Shown here: piece by piece, positions 21,799 to 35,449 of the stretch
Layout of the letters: each line of letters starts with the position of its first letter
Position numbering within the stretch: position 1 is the first letter of the stretch
Source of the DNA: Bimuria novae-zelandiae CBS 107.79
Lineage: Eukaryota > Ascomycota > Dothideomycetes > Pleosporales > Didymosphaeriaceae
Length of the DNA: 64,000 bases
Reading direction: 5' to 3'
Assembly (NCBI GenBank): GCA_010015655.1
Contig: ML976662.1
Location: forward strand, 1,415,653 to 1,479,652
Made by a program: the position numbers and the translations under genes
Notes under the pieces: model-generated
What the model was told of the DNA's origin: nothing
Seen by the model: the letters and a program-made list of their open reading frames with translations, nothing else
The model's database searches: none

Positions 21799-22920
21799 AT
21801 GGCAGGACCTAGTTCGACCACCGCAGCTCCAGCACTTAAGGAAAAGACCCTAGGAGAGATGGTTATCGAACAAGCGGCTTAGATAGCCTAGTTACAGGAA
21901 ATTATTAACCAGATAAGCGAAAAGATGAGCTAAGTTAATAGGAAAATGCGAAACATTAACCAAAGGTTCTAAAGTCCGAATCCTATTTAGGAAAGGGTCA
22001 CCCAGGAACGTTCCTAACCCAGATAGAACTATTTATCCGTTACAACCTAGGAAAGTTTAATACGGAACAAGATAAGATCCTAGTTACTTATATAAATATA
22101 TAAGACAAGATAGCCGCGTAGGCTAGACTAATAATTAATAATTTCCTTAAGAATAGTAAATTGGAGGATTATAGTTTAGACGCCACTAAAGACGCCTTCG
22201 AGGACTAGGAGTCTTTTCGTAAGGCCGTGAAAGGAATGTTTGGCACTATTAATAAAGGATATTAAGCCAAAATATGTCTCCAGCGCCTACGTTAGGAGAA
22301 ATCGGCGGTACTCTATACACTAGAGTTTAAATAGATTATGGCAGAACTTGAAGGATGGGGAGAAGCCCCACTTATAATTACCTACTATAATAGACTAGAA
22401 GAATTAGTTAAAGACGAATTGGTCCACTAAGGAAAAGCAGACGACCTGGAAGAACTTATTAATAATATAATTAAAGTAGATAATTGCCTATACGAACGTA
22501 AGCTAGAAAAATAGCATAGTACTAGGCTACTTACTAGAAAAGAGAATTAATCTAGGCCCGCAGGAAGAGACCAGGACGGAGATGTTATTATAACTAATAA
22601 AGCCTAATAGTATAAAAAGAAGAACGGCAAGGGAAAATAGCCATATAGACTAAAGAAGAGTTATTAAGGCAAGAATAGCATCTTGCAGGAAGAGCGAGAA
22701 TAGAGGTTTAAAGATAAAGCCTGCCTCTAATGTAGTAAGCTAGGCCACTTCGCCAAAGACTGTAACGATCAGGAGACTAAGGTTAATATAACTAACCTCC
22801 TATAAGTGGCTATGGCCACCTTTACGCCGGTAGAAGCCAACGGAGTGGATCTTACGCAGGAGATCCTAGAGCTAATAAAAGAGAAAGAGGAACGAAAGAC
22901 CCTTCCTAAGTACTAGATTT
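21799..22920 (+). pseudogene. gypsy B' gag with CCHC zinc knuckle (broken)
   Basis: Begins with an intact ATG (MAGPSSTTAAPALKEKTLGE) 22 bp after the LTR. A coiled-coil start is followed, after a one-base frameshift near 21985, by the capsid-like region (LTQIELFIRYNLGKFNTEQD, 22015-22075) and a zinc knuckle at about 22722-22760 (ACL*CSKLGHFAKDCND; the star is a TAG). RIP-type stops are frequent. Confidence 0.8.
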
Positions 22921-25900
22921 TCTAAAGACTAACCAATAATACTTGCTGGATATGCAGCAGTGCGCTACATTAATTATCTTAGTATAAGGTAAAAGTAATT
23001 GTCTAAGGGGCACACGCATGGGACGCCTACTAGCTAGCGGAGAAACTATAGGGGCGCCCAAAATAATACCTACGCTAGATTACGATATAGGAACGACATA
23101 AATACGCCAAATAGTAGTAATACACGCGTAAAGGATGCCGACAACACTCTAAGGCTAGAGTCAGGGCCTCCTATTTTCTAAGAGGTTTAGAATACTATAG
23201 GCTAAAGCAGAGCTAGTGCAGCGTGCCTAATAATTATCATAAGCACTTTTTAGCCTATTAGGCTAAGTACCATAAATGGAATAGTTAGTATTAATGTTTT
23301 AACATTACCTATAAGCTACACAGGTAGTAAAAGTTCGAAACAGGCTAGTTCCCTTAGGGCTTAGACCCCCGCAACACTAGCACGATAATAAAGAATACGT
23401 AGCTGGGAAGAGACGCGGACTACTTATTAATTAGGTAAGAATAATATAACCTATAGTGCTTCGCATACCTAAGCCTGCAGGAAGAGGCAGCCTCCTTAGA
23501 TAGCTATCTAAGGCATAATACATTAGCCTAGAACGAATGCCTTACTCTAAATTGCCCGCAACATGGGAATTAAGGAGTATATAAATCTAATAAGATTAGA
23601 AAGACTTACGCCCTGTATTAACAGTAATATAAGTGGCACTAAATTAAGGAAGTCTCTAAGCTATCTAAGATCCAGGACTAGATTAAGGAAGCCGACGCCG
23701 ATTAGCCTAAAATCTTAAATAAAAGGTTTAATAATTTAAAAAACTAGATTATTACTAGGCAACAAGCCACACTAGTAATAGTGTAATTATTATAACTCAT
23801 TAAGTGGACACTCGCAGAATCGAGAAACGCTTAATTAAAGATATTACGGTGTATAAACATCGTGTTATAGCACTAATTAACCTAGGGGTAGATGCGTGTC
23901 TAATCGCCCCGCGAGTAATTAAGAAGTATAATATGCCATATTATAACAAGAAAACACCGCTATAAATAGGACTCGCGGACGGGACCTGATTGTAAGGATA
24001 CAGTAATAGTTGGCTACGCCTCAAGACGGCGCCGGTATAAGTTAATATAGAAGGCCTAGAGAGCCAACACGTCTTCACTATCGCGGAGATGGGAGACCTT
24101 AAAGCCATTATTAGATACAAATGGCTAGAACAACACAATCTATAAATAGACTGGATTAAACGAACGATCCTTCCCCGGGACTTACTAGCGAAGGCTTAGG
24201 CGAGCCCTAGTAAGAGGGAAACTCCCCAACCTTAGGCGAGAAAAAGGAGTTAACTATCTAGGATATAAGAAATATTAGTATACAAGATAGATAGGATCTT
24301 AAAGCAATATCTAGGGCGGGTGCACTATATATAGGTCCGGGAGACTAAGATAGTCCTAGACAACCCTAGTCTATTAGAAGAATATAAGGAATTCGCAGAC
24401 CTGTTTAAGGAACACGACGAGACTATCCTACCTAAATACAAGGAGTAGGATCACGAGATACCACTAGTAGAGGGAGCCAAGCTATGGCTAGAACGCCTGA
24501 GGCCCCTTACCTACGAATAAGAAAAAGAGTTAAAAGAGCTAATATAGAAGAATCTACGCTTAGGGAAATAGCAGCCTAGTTAGAGTCCTATGGCCTTCCC
24601 TATACTCTTTATTCGCAAAAAAGACGGCAGGCTACGACTCTATATAGATTATAGATAGCTAAACGCCGTGACAATTAAGAATTACTACCCGTTACTACTA
24701 ATAACGGAGCTTATGAATAGACTCCGAGGAGCTAAATACTTTACGAAATTTAACGTTCGGGATAGATTCTATAGGATTCGAATTACGAAAGGGTATAAGT
24801 GGAAAACGGCGTTCCGCACACGATATGGCCTTTTTAAGTACACGGTTATGCCTATAGGGCTAACCAACGCACTAGTAACCTTCCAGGAGTTAATAAATTA
24901 AGTACTATATAAATACTTAGACGTATTCTACACGGCGTACCTTGACGATATCTTAATATACTTACACGGAACCTTAGAAGAGCATAAAGGACATGTATGT
25001 AAAGTACTATAGAAGTTATAGGAGCATTAATTGCTTCTACACCCTAAGAAGTGCGAGTTCCATGTTACTAAGACGGAATATTTGGAATTTGTGATATCCC
25101 GAGAAGGTATTAAGATAGACCCGAAGAAGATCGCGATAATAGAAGAATAGCCACTATCGTAATTAGTAAAAGACATCTAGTCTTTCTTAGGCTTTACTAA
25201 CTTCTATCGCAAATTTATTAGGAACTACTTAAAAACGACCGCTCCGTTAACAAAACTTATAAAGATAGGGAAATAGCAACCTCTGTAAAAGGCAGAAATA
25301 GTAGCTTTTAAGTAGCTTAAACGCCTATTCCTAATGGCACCCCTACTATAAATATACGACCCAGAGCAGTAATATCTTATCTACACGAATGCATTAGACT
25401 ATGCGCTAGGGGCCGTATTATTATAAGAGTGTAATAATAGTAAATAGAGACCAGTCTTCTATTACGCACGCAAGCTCTTAGGAGCAGAACTAAATTATAA
25501 GATTCACGACAAGGAGTTACTCGTAATTATTAACTATTTTAAGTAATAAGAAGCGCAGCTTAAAGGAGTAAAGCACTAGATAGAGGTCTTTTTAAATTAC
25601 CTTAACCTTACGCGCTTTATAACTACAAAGAAGCTTAATTAATAATAGGCTAGATAGTTAGAATAAATGGCGGAATTTAACTTTTGTATTACCTATTTAC
25701 CTAGTAACTCGAACGCTATAGCAAACGCACTTAGCAGACGTTTAGATCTCGTAGAAGAAGATAATAGAAGTAACTATATTATAATCCTAACCTACGCGAA
25801 GGACGGAACCCTTTACTATAATAAGATATAACTTACGCTAGCACTAAAAGCATGGCGCATAGATCTTACCTATTATAGGCTAGTTATAAAAGAGATACAG

Positions 25901-27300
25901 GATTATAATAGGCTTAAGGATAAGAATCGCTAAGCGTATAATCTCTACTAAGCCACGAAATTAACAGCACGGGACTATCGAAACCGTATCTAGATTAGCG
26001 AGTAGATGGCTCCGCTACTAATTAAAAAACTACACGAAGATAAGGATTAGGGACACCTAGGGATCGCTAAAACAACGCGTTAAATCGCGAACGAATATAC
26101 CATTCCTAGGCTACGCCAGGCGGTATAAAAGGTTTTAGGTAACTATTTAGCCTGTTATAAGAATAAGCCTAAGAGACATAAGCCCTACGGCCTCTTACAG
26201 CCACTATAGCCACCCCTAAGACCATGGTTAAGCGTGACTATAGACTTTATCGTGAAGCTACTGGCATCACTAGCACTAGGGAACAAGAATCCCTATAACT
26301 TAATCTTAGTTATAATCTGTTAACTTACTAAGGAATCGAGGTTTGTGCCAATTAGGGAAGCTATATTAATAGAAGAACTAGCCTATATAGTAGAACGAGA
26401 ACTAATATTACAGGTTAAACGACCTAACGAGTTTATTACAGACAGGGCCAAGATATTCACATCGTTATACTAGACCACGTTTATAGCTAAATTAGGAATT
26501 AAGCATAAGCTCACGACGAGCTTCCATCCTAAAATAGATAGTTAAACTAAGCGAATAAACCAAACGTTAGAATAGTATCTCCGGATGTATATAAATAAGC
26601 TTTAAGATAACTAGGTTAAGCTATTGCCAACGATCTAGCTGGCATATAATAGCGCAAGATCGGCGACTACAGGGTACTCGCCATATTACGCCAACCATGG
26701 ATGTAAGCCAACGACTTACTAGAATCTATTAGATATCTAGAGTATTGCAAAGAACGTAGCTAATAAGGCTAAACTTATATAGGACCTATATAAAACACTG
26801 CACAAGAATATCGCGCAACGTAATAAATAAATAGCGCGATAAGCGAATAAGAAAAGGATTATAGGACTAACCTTTAAAGAGGGGGATAGAGTCCTCCTCT
26901 CGCGAAAAAATCTTAAGATAACAAGGCTAAGCAAAAAACTAGATAATCTTTAAAAGGGACTATTTAAAATCTAAGAGGTTAGGGGACTAGTTAATTTTAA
27001 ACTACGGCTACCTATAGATACACGGATCTACCCGGTCTTCTATAAGTCATTATTAGAACCAGCACTACTAGACGCCGAACTAGAAACCTAGCTCGAACTC
27101 GAAGATAAGGAGTATAAGGTTAAAGCCATTAGGGACCTACAAAAAATCGGGCGTTAGTACAAGTATCTGGTAAAGTAGGAAGGATGGCTAGAGAACCATA
27201 ATACGTAGGAATTAGTATAAAGCCTTACGAACTACAAGACAGCGCTAGAGAGGTTCTATAAGGAATATCTAGAGGCGCCGCAAATGAAGACCGAAACCGC
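22920..27300 (+). pseudogene. gypsy B' pol: protease, RT, RNase H, integrase, chromodomain (broken)
   Basis: A Cys/His-containing stretch (about 22930-23800, with CWIC and CRQHSKARVRASYFLRGLEYY) precedes the protease (near 23860-24120; VIALINLGVDACLIAP). RT covers about 24590-25200, with [29 protein letters not shown] and the YLDD box at about 24940. RNase H is around 25350-25740 (YTNALDYALGAVLLQ, HDKELLVIINYF), and the integrase around 26000-26900 (VTIDFIVKLL, FITDRAKIFTS, TSFHPKIDSQTKR). A chromodomain-like block lies at 27150-27290 (YLVKQEGWLENHNTQEL). Almost all stops are TAG/TAA/TGA from RIP-type changes. Confidence 0.83.
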
Positions 27301-27700
27301 GTATAAGGTTAGAGAATTTTCGGGAATAAAATTTTTATTTCTATACACTAAAATGTAGAGCGTGCGCGTGCGAATCGAACGTACTCTTTTGAATTTTTAT
27401 TAGGGTTATGGTTGTGGAGTTATTCGTGCTAAAAGTGGTGTGGTTGTGCAGTACGAGTCCAGATTTAGTAAGGCGCGGTAAGCGAGGCGCTAAGCTAAAA
27501 AGAGTTATTAACCTAATCTGCTAATAATAATAGTAACAACGCAGACAGCTAATAAAAACGCTAGAAAAAGGTATTAGTTTAAGCTAAGAGATATACAGAT
27601 TAAATACACTATACAAATTCTTAACTTAAGTTATAGTTTTAGGGTTATTTGTGTTTAGGTTGTGCAACAGGAGACGCTAGGCTAAAAAGAGTTATTAACC
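27300..27700. repeat. Left flank of element C with imperfect direct repeats
   Basis: CTAAAAAGAGTTATTAACCT occurs at about 27492 and again at about 27681, each preceded by GGTTGTGCA-type sequence; the repeat spacing is about 189 bp. It could be a tandem duplication in a leader or a remnant of terminal repeats. Confidence 0.4.
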
Positions 27701-29514
27701 TAATTTACTAAGCCATTACTCCCTAGTCTCTAACATAACGCGTCTACACTCTGCAACGTAGAGTTTATAGCTTTAAGTATACTAGGAGGAAGGCTAAAGA
27801 AGTATTCTATAATTAACGCTTAGGCCAAGGTAAAGCGGACGCGTAAATACAAAGAGTATATACGCAGGAAGAACTGTTCTTTTTAACTAGTAGCTTACCC
27901 TAACTTTATTTACTATAAGCCTACACTCCTAGGCGCTTTAATTACCACCCACCCAGACCTTAGTGTTTAAATTAGTAACGATATTCCCATTCCTCGCGAC
28001 CCTCTTGTCTAGCTAGACAAGTTACTAGAAGGCGAGAATAAATATAAACCAGTATCTCCTCTCGCGTCGCAAGCAATAGATAATAAAGAGGCCGTAATAA
28101 TTATTAATTAACTTAGAGCGAGTAATAGGGAACAGATAAACAAGCGTATTAAGTATAAATAACGTATACTATAATAGATAAGCGATAGCGATATAAGGGC
28201 TACTAGTATTTTACTTATAATATAGGCTAGGACTGCGCAAGTAGGTGCAAGCATAGATATAACTCTAGCTATAAAGGAACCCCCTATTACAAAGACTTAT
28301 AGTGTTAGTAATAAATTAATACTAACTCTAGCAAGAGCTGCGAGCGCTTCTTAAAAGGCTTTAAATACGTCACGAAACTAGCGCAGCGTCTTTTTAGCTT
28401 AGTTAAATAGCTAACGCAAGACCTTTCTAGCCTAAAGTAATACACTACTATCTTAGGTTAAACGTGTATCTAGATAAGCGTCTAAAAGTAGGGACGCGCC
28501 GTAGCTAGCGCAGCTAATTCCTAGCTATAGCATGGCTCTATTACTACCCTGGCTATCTAATTTTAGTACACCTTGGCTACTATAGCTATCTAATAATAGT
28601 AGCACGCCTTAGGTAGTTGCGCAAGAAATACTAACTATTACGTTACCCTCCCCCTTTACGCGCCCTAGTAACGTGCCGAGTCTAGTTACTAGCTAAGTAG
28701 TATTACTAGGGTAATTAATACCTAGAGCAGGCAGTTTACGCACGCTAGGGTAATTAATACCTAGGGTAGGTAGTCTACACACGCCGCCTATAAAGTAAAC
28801 CGCGTATAAACTCGCTAAGTAACTACGGAACTTCTAAGGCTATACGCACGAGGAGTATATAGAGGTAAACTAACTTTACTAAAAATATTACTAGCGCCCT
28901 AATGTACACTCTATATACTTATTATTTAAGGAAATTACGCGCCTGCTTTACGGGGTGCATAATAGGAGAACGCGTTTACTAGATGTCCTTAGTAATCCTT
29001 AGCTAATAAAGCCCTTTACTTTACCTAAAGGCCTAGATCTAAAGGCTACGTTTAAGGGCATAAGTCTTATAGCTTTCCCTAAGAATATTAGTATGGTAAA
29101 CAAGAAGCTACCCCGTAATCTATGCCTATAGTAGCACTATAATAGTAGTAGAAAAGGACGAGCTGCCAAGGTTAGGTTTAATATAAATAGTGTCTATTAC
29201 TTTCCTAGCAGCCTAGGGTTTACTTAGAACGGGATCGACTGGCACCCTTAAACGCATCTAATTTTAAACCTAGACGCTAATATACACTTTAGTCTAATAG
29301 TGTCTATATATAATAGTTAAGGCAACCTAGCAACAAGAAACCTACTACTATATAAAATCCCTTACTACTACTTTAGTTTAGTTATAGGTAGCACGAAGTC
29401 GCTACTAATCATTATCTTCTTTTTAAAGCTCTACCTTAAAAGCTAGTACGAGCACAGTACCTACGTAAGTAAGTAAAATTAGTAGCTTTAGCTAGACGCG
29501 GTGCTACTCCTAGC

Positions 29515-32500
29515 CAGTGATGTCCATAGATGGATTGAATTAACGAATCCATCCATATCCATCCAATCCAAACAGCCCATGGAAATCCAATCCATCCACG
29601 TAGATTGTTCTATACCTAATTAGGCGTTGTCTAGACCTAATTAAGGTATTAAATTAGTGGTTTCGTCGTCTAACAGTTTTCCTGTGGCTTGTTAAGGCAA
29701 GCGACCCAAAAAATCGCAATATCTAAACTTAACCTTACCTAGTTTGACGAAACTTCCATAACACCTATTTAATAGCTCTAAAACGGTCGAAGCTGCTTTT
29801 ATTTAGTATTTTCTTAAATCCCGCGACTTATCTTTGCCAGTTATCTAATTATCTATTAAAATGCGCCTTTGGTTAAATAGTAAGCGCCTACGGCACCAAC
29901 GCATAAGGACCTCTCTAGAGCCACTTAGTGTCTCCCTACCTACGCTAATAATTATAGAAGCTTCGGAGGCTATTAAGACGCCTATTAAAGGGGTAAAACG
30001 ATAGATTAAGTTAAATTCTACGTTGTCGTAAACCCGTAAGCGTGTCCGGGCGCCAGAAGTGGCGTTAGTACTAGACTTATAAGACTCCCCATAACTATCC
30101 GTTCTATCAACTCAAAGTGGCCAGCAGAGTAGCAGTACGTACGGTATAAACTTATAGTTACTTAGTATATCTATTAACGATATTTGTGGCTCTATTGCTA
30201 ACCCCGTTACTATAGATACTAGTGTCAATAATTGGCTTAATTTTTAATTAGAGGTATCAGAATTAACTTCGCAATATACTACCCTAATTTAATTAGTATT
30301 AGCTAGAGACTCTATACATGCCACAAGACGCCGCGAGATTAAGATATTAAGCTTTAATTACTCCTAGGTTAACCTTACCAACAACTAGGCGTTTAACACT
30401 TACACTAAGGTATACGATCCTAAAGGGAGGCTTAACTTATGGATCTGGAAGTACGGCGTCCCACTTAAAAGCACGAATAAGAAGACATTTACTCGGTTCT
30501 TCTTATATAAACCGTGCTATATCGACTGCCTCAAGGCAAAGATCCTTAATATAAGAAAGGGGTATAGGTTAGTTACTAGCCATCTTAAGAAATATAAGAT
30601 CTTTAATCCAAATCGTTGGCCCCTTATAGGGCAGGATAAGATAGATTAGTTCGCGCTTAATACATCTTCTCTAGAAGGTTTAGCTACTATTAATGCTGTG
30701 GCGTCTTTCTTTAACGTCGATAAGTTCCATCGACTTTTGGTTAGATGGATTATTATAAGCAGGATCCCCTTTGTTAAGCTAGATGCCAAAGAGCTCCGTG
30801 AGGTGTTTTAGTATCTTAATTTAGCTATAAAGATGCCTCGCGCAATTCCATCTCGTAATACAATAAGGCGTAGGATCTCCGTAGAGTACGCACGTTTAAA
30901 GGATGTAGTTACTACTTACCTAGACTAAGCCATTACAAAGATTTACCTAGCCTTCGACTTATAGACTTCTAGTAATAATAAGTCGTATAATAGTGTTGTC
31001 GCATAGTTTCTTAACGAGAAAGGTAATCCACGAAACCTTCTCCTTACTCTTAAAGCTATAAAAGATGCCTATACTAGTAGAAATATTGCGGTATCGCTAT
31101 AGGGGGTTATCTCCCACTAGGGGCTTTAAGACCGCGTAGGATATCTTACCTCCGACAACGCCGCAGCTAACAATACGGCAATAGACGCTCTAGGAGAGAT
31201 TTTTAGAGAAAATTAGCTTAACTTTAACCTTAAGTAGCAGCGTATAAGGTGTATAGGGCATATCTTTAACCTTGTTGCGAAAGCGCTAATATTCGGAGCT
31301 AATATTAGCGGCCTAACTCGGGCAAAGGAGGTGGCATTTTTTAAGTAACATAAAGCTTATAGGACTATTAAAAAGCTTCGCAATATTATTAAATAGATTA
31401 AGAAAAACACCTTAAGAAACGCCAGGTTTATTACTACTTAGGAAGTTTATCCTAGATAGGTGCGATCGGATAGCCTTACAAGACCTTTATAGTTAATACT
31501 TAGTAACGCCACCCGCTGGAATTCCATATACCTAATAATCGAGCGAGCTATAGTGCTTAAAGAGGTGCTTAACAACTTTTATAAAGACGAATTACGGTCT
31601 CTTAATAATACTAGATCGCAGCGGCAAAGTGGCAGCTAGCAGAGTTAATTTATTAGCTACTATTAACTAGATCTCCGTCTTTTTATAGCCGAGTAGTAGT
31701 ACTTAAAGGAGAATCTTAAGCTTCTTAAACCTCTAAACGAGCTTACTTTGCGCCTCTAAAGTTATCTTAGTAATAATAACGACGATCCTCGAGAGTATAG
31801 TAATATTAAATAGTTATACACTTCGCTAGACGATCTCCTAACGGACCTCGAAGCTCAAGAACTTTAAGCACGAACAGATAGAAATATCTAGCTTAAACAG
31901 CGTCTTTATAAAGGCTGGGAGACGGCATCAAAGTACTACACCTTATTTATAGAGTCTCCGGCCTACACGGTGGCAATTGTCTTAGATCCTACCCGGGGCA
32001 TGGATTACATCCGTTCTTAATGGGCAATAGAGCATCCAACTTAGCCAGATATCGCATAAGGATGGATTAAAGAGCTATACAACCATAATTACAAAGACAG
32101 AATAATACTTAACTAATAGGAGATAGACCTATCTTCTTCTAAGACTGCTCGAGCGCTCTTAAGATAGGAGACCTTTACGCAAAAAGGTTAAGTAAAGGTA
32201 AATAAGAAATAATAGGTAGACGGCGACAAGTTAGTAGAGTACCTTAAGCTCTCTTAGTTCGCTATTAATGTTCCTCCTTTTATTTGGTGGCAATAGGATA
32301 AGTAACAACGACGCTGGCTAAGAGTATCTTAGATGGCTCTTAACGTACTTTCTGCCATGCCTATGAGCGATGAACCTGAGAGAGCTTTTAGCGGCGTAGG
32401 TAACCTTATTACGAAGCCCTGTAATCGTCTTAGTAACGATATTATAGGGCATTACGAGTGTATGGCTTTATGGGAGAGGGTAGGATTAATTAAAATTAGT

Positions 32501-32882
32501 AACAACTCTATGGAGGACTTAGACGAATTAGATAATATAGATAAGGAGATATTAGATTAGAACTTTACGCGCTGTTTTTTATAGTGCTCTTTTCTCCTAT
32601 ATTAAAATACTAAGGCACTTTATTAATCTATTTCTGCTATATCGTTAATAGGGTATTAATGTATTATCTAGTTCGAGCGCCTGCGTGGCTAAAGTAACGA
32701 TTCTTAATACTAAAATAGCTGTTAAGATGGATATACTTAATACTAAACGCTAGAATAAGCTTTTGCGACATCTGTAGCGTCTAATAGTGGAATATAATAA
32801 GCTTAAAACGGATGGATTAGATTTTTATGGATTTTGTGGATTTTGCATGGATGGATATCCAATCTATCCGTGAATATCACTG
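29515..32882 (+). mobile_element. Complete hAT transposon (3368 bp), perfect 8-bp TSD CTCCTAGC
   Basis: The left end CAGTGATGTCCATAGATGGA matches the inverse complement of the right end (CAGTGATATTCACGGATAGA), with subterminal repeats of CCATCCA/TGGATGG words. The 8-bp target duplication CTCCTAGC lies at 29507-29514 and 32883-32890, unmutated on both sides. An 8-bp TSD and a CAGTG start are hallmarks of the hAT superfamily, and the transposase inside ends in a hAT dimerisation domain. It disrupts the long frame of element C. Confidence 0.95.
29861..32560 (+). pseudogene. hAT transposase, RIP-inactivated (about 899 codons)
   Basis: The frame opens with ATG at 29861 and stays in phase to TAG at 32558, 2472 bases before the dimerisation domain and without net frameshift. 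Readable parts: a BED-finger-like basic region near 30400-30540 (KYGVPLKSTNKKTFTRFF), the RNase H-like core (LTSDNAAANNTAIDALGEIF near 31150; CIGHIFNLVAKALIFGA near 31250; NATRWNSIYLIIERAI near 31510) and the C-terminal dimerisation domain LSAMPMSDEPERAFSGVGN at 32345-32401. Interrupted mainly by TAG/TAA at former Gln codons, so no transposase is made. Confidence 0.9.
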
Positions 32883-35449
32883 CTCCTAGCTATAGGTAAG
32901 ATAGTAAATAACTTAACCCTAGCGTTATACCTTCCCGCGTTTAAGAATACTATTAGCAGGGGCGTTACTACGGTATTAGCAGAAATATTAAAGTAAAAAG
33001 AGAGCGCGCAGGAGCAGCTCTTAGAGTATAGGCTATAGCATAAGTACCTTAATCCGCTATAAATAGCCATCCTTAAGCGGATCGCCAAGAACGCTAGGTT
33101 AGATTAGTTTAATAATGCTACCCTATTTATACACGCGAAGAACACTAAGCTGGCGTATATAAGAAATAAGCTAATGGCTATATATAGGCGATAGGAGGAT
33201 GTCTAAATAGAGGCTACTTACTCGTAGTTTTATAGCTAAGACAGAACCTTTATAAATATTACCAAGATAATTATATTAGAGGACTACGCTTACCCGTACA
33301 ACGCCGTCCTAGACAAGTTTAAGGCGGAGACATATTTCTAGAAGCAATGCTACCTAGAGTCGTACGCCTATACGCGCGTAAAGCTACTAGATAATAATAA
33401 GTAGGTAAGAGGGAGTCCTCGCGTAATAACCTACCTATAGGCCACGACAAGAAACTTAATAGGCCAAACGCTATCGAGCGTGCCGCGCGGCCAGGAGAAT
33501 ATAAAGGGATTAGTATATTCGTAGTTTTACGCTAATATTAAAACGCCCTTTAATAATTTTAAGGTGTACGTGTTTAATAACCAGGCGGTGGAAAATCTAG
33601 CGCTGGATCCTGGCTACATCCGCTTACTATAGTAGCAGGGTGGGGGCGTAACCTTCTTAAAAAAGGTCTTCCAAGGTGCCTACCTGCATAGTAAGGGTCG
33701 TGCATTCTCTAGCCTTAGAGATAACTAGAGAAAGTCGTACAGGATTCGGGAAGAGCATTAAGTCTCTCTTACTATAATAGATAAGATCTGCGAGTAATAG
33801 GGCGAGTAGGATCTCTATAATAATAGTATTAACAACGCTAACTAGCTACTCCCTTACTATATTATTCCCTTACTAGAGCTATTTAGCTTTCTCCACGCCT
33901 AGATTAATAAATACTATTTCCTATTCGAGCACACGCTCGCGCATACCGCCAGGACCTATTCGCTACTCGAGACTATAGTTATAGTAGTTACACTGCGAGC
34001 GCTCTAGTTCTACTATAGTAGTAATATACCAGCGAGAGAGTTAGTGCTATATAAAAATCGCTGGGAGTAGAGGCGTGGGCAAGATATTATCGTAAAAGAG
34101 GGCCTTAGCATATAGGAAACAATAGATAAGTGTGGCCTAGGCTAGTTCCTGCCTAAGTTTAGCTAGATAACTAGGTAGTTAGTTCCGCCGTATAGTAATA
34201 ACATGCTTGTCGGGAACGTGCTAATGCATGCTAAGTATAAGCGTAAGTAGTAAGTGGTTAAGGACCTGCGGGACGTGTTTATTTAGTTTAACTAAGTAAT
34301 AGGATAGTTTTAGTAGCACTGCGTCCTACAGCACCCTTAGCTACTTTAAATCTGGCTAGAGTATCTACACGTCCTTTACCTAGAGTAGTTTAACGCTAAT
34401 ATCTAGGCAGCCATGCTTGCCGCGTATAAGAGCCGTCTAGAGCTATTAGGCGCTACGCTAAGGCAGGATAGCAACGTAGCGTTCTACTATAAAGGAATAA
34501 AATACATGTTCCTAAATAAAGGTGTAGCTAGGCCGCTATACATGGTTACAGGTAACAAGATACGCTTCTTAATTATTAGTAAGCTACTAGAATTTTTCTT
34601 TCTCTAGAATAACGAGCTAGAGCGGGCAGGATAGGAAGTAAAGCCCTTTTATTTAATCCTACAAAAGAGCTTCGAGTTTATAGAAAGCTAGCTAGGCCAG
34701 TAGCGCGCGAATAGGTAGCTAGACAAGTTCTTTTATCTAGTTTACCTAACGTATTAGATCCTGCCCTACCTATCTAACAAGTTACTAATTATGTCTATAA
34801 AAGAAAGCCGCACGCAAGGCTTATAGGGATAAATAATATAGTTTTTAGCTATCTTTGCGGACCCTAGCATAGTCCGATTGCCATTTAACGAACTACCCAG
34901 AATAGTCTATAGTCTTGTCTACCAAGCGCATCGACACTTGGGCCAAATAGGTACGCACGAGCAGGCCTAGAAGATAATAACGCTTATAAAGGCGTGTAGA
35001 GGGCGAGGACTACGCATGTAGGGTATGGATAAGATAATAGAGCACTAGATTGCTGGGCGGATAAGCGCGGGCGCTAAGGGGTTCTTACCTATATAGGAGT
35101 AAGGGATGCCTCCTATACTATTAATATAAGAGAGGATTAAAGGCTTAAGTTTAGATAAGCTAAACGGGTTAATGGTAGCGCTCGCGCAGGAGCGAGGCGC
35201 TACAATTAGGGAAGGAGAAATAGGCCTAAAGGCTACTCTCGCCATAGCTATCGTGCCTTTAGAGAGGTCGGCGCGTGTTACCCAAAGTTTTAAGTAGATA
35301 AGGGAGGAGTGGAGCGAAAGCGGTAGTGTATTTATACTATTTATAAATAGGAATTAAATTAGTCTTATAGGGTAGGAAGGAAATACGCTATTGGCTAAAT
35401 ACGCACGTAGTATTAAGGGGGTTAGGTAGGTAGGTAGAGAGTAAGTACT

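Larger units (their letters stand above)
21326..27300 (+). mobile_element. Ty3/gypsy element B' (chromodomain type), 3' end lost
   Basis: Has a 5' LTR (21326-21777), a purine-poor leader (CTTTAACTACCC) shared with gypsy B, gag with an intact ATG at 21799, and a full pol order to a chromodomain ending at about 27290. The antisense ORF, purine tract and 3' LTR present in gypsy B are missing; the sequence switches to unrelated DNA at about 27300. It is inserted in a pogo-type transposase (target CCTAC at 21321-21325). Confidence 0.85.
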
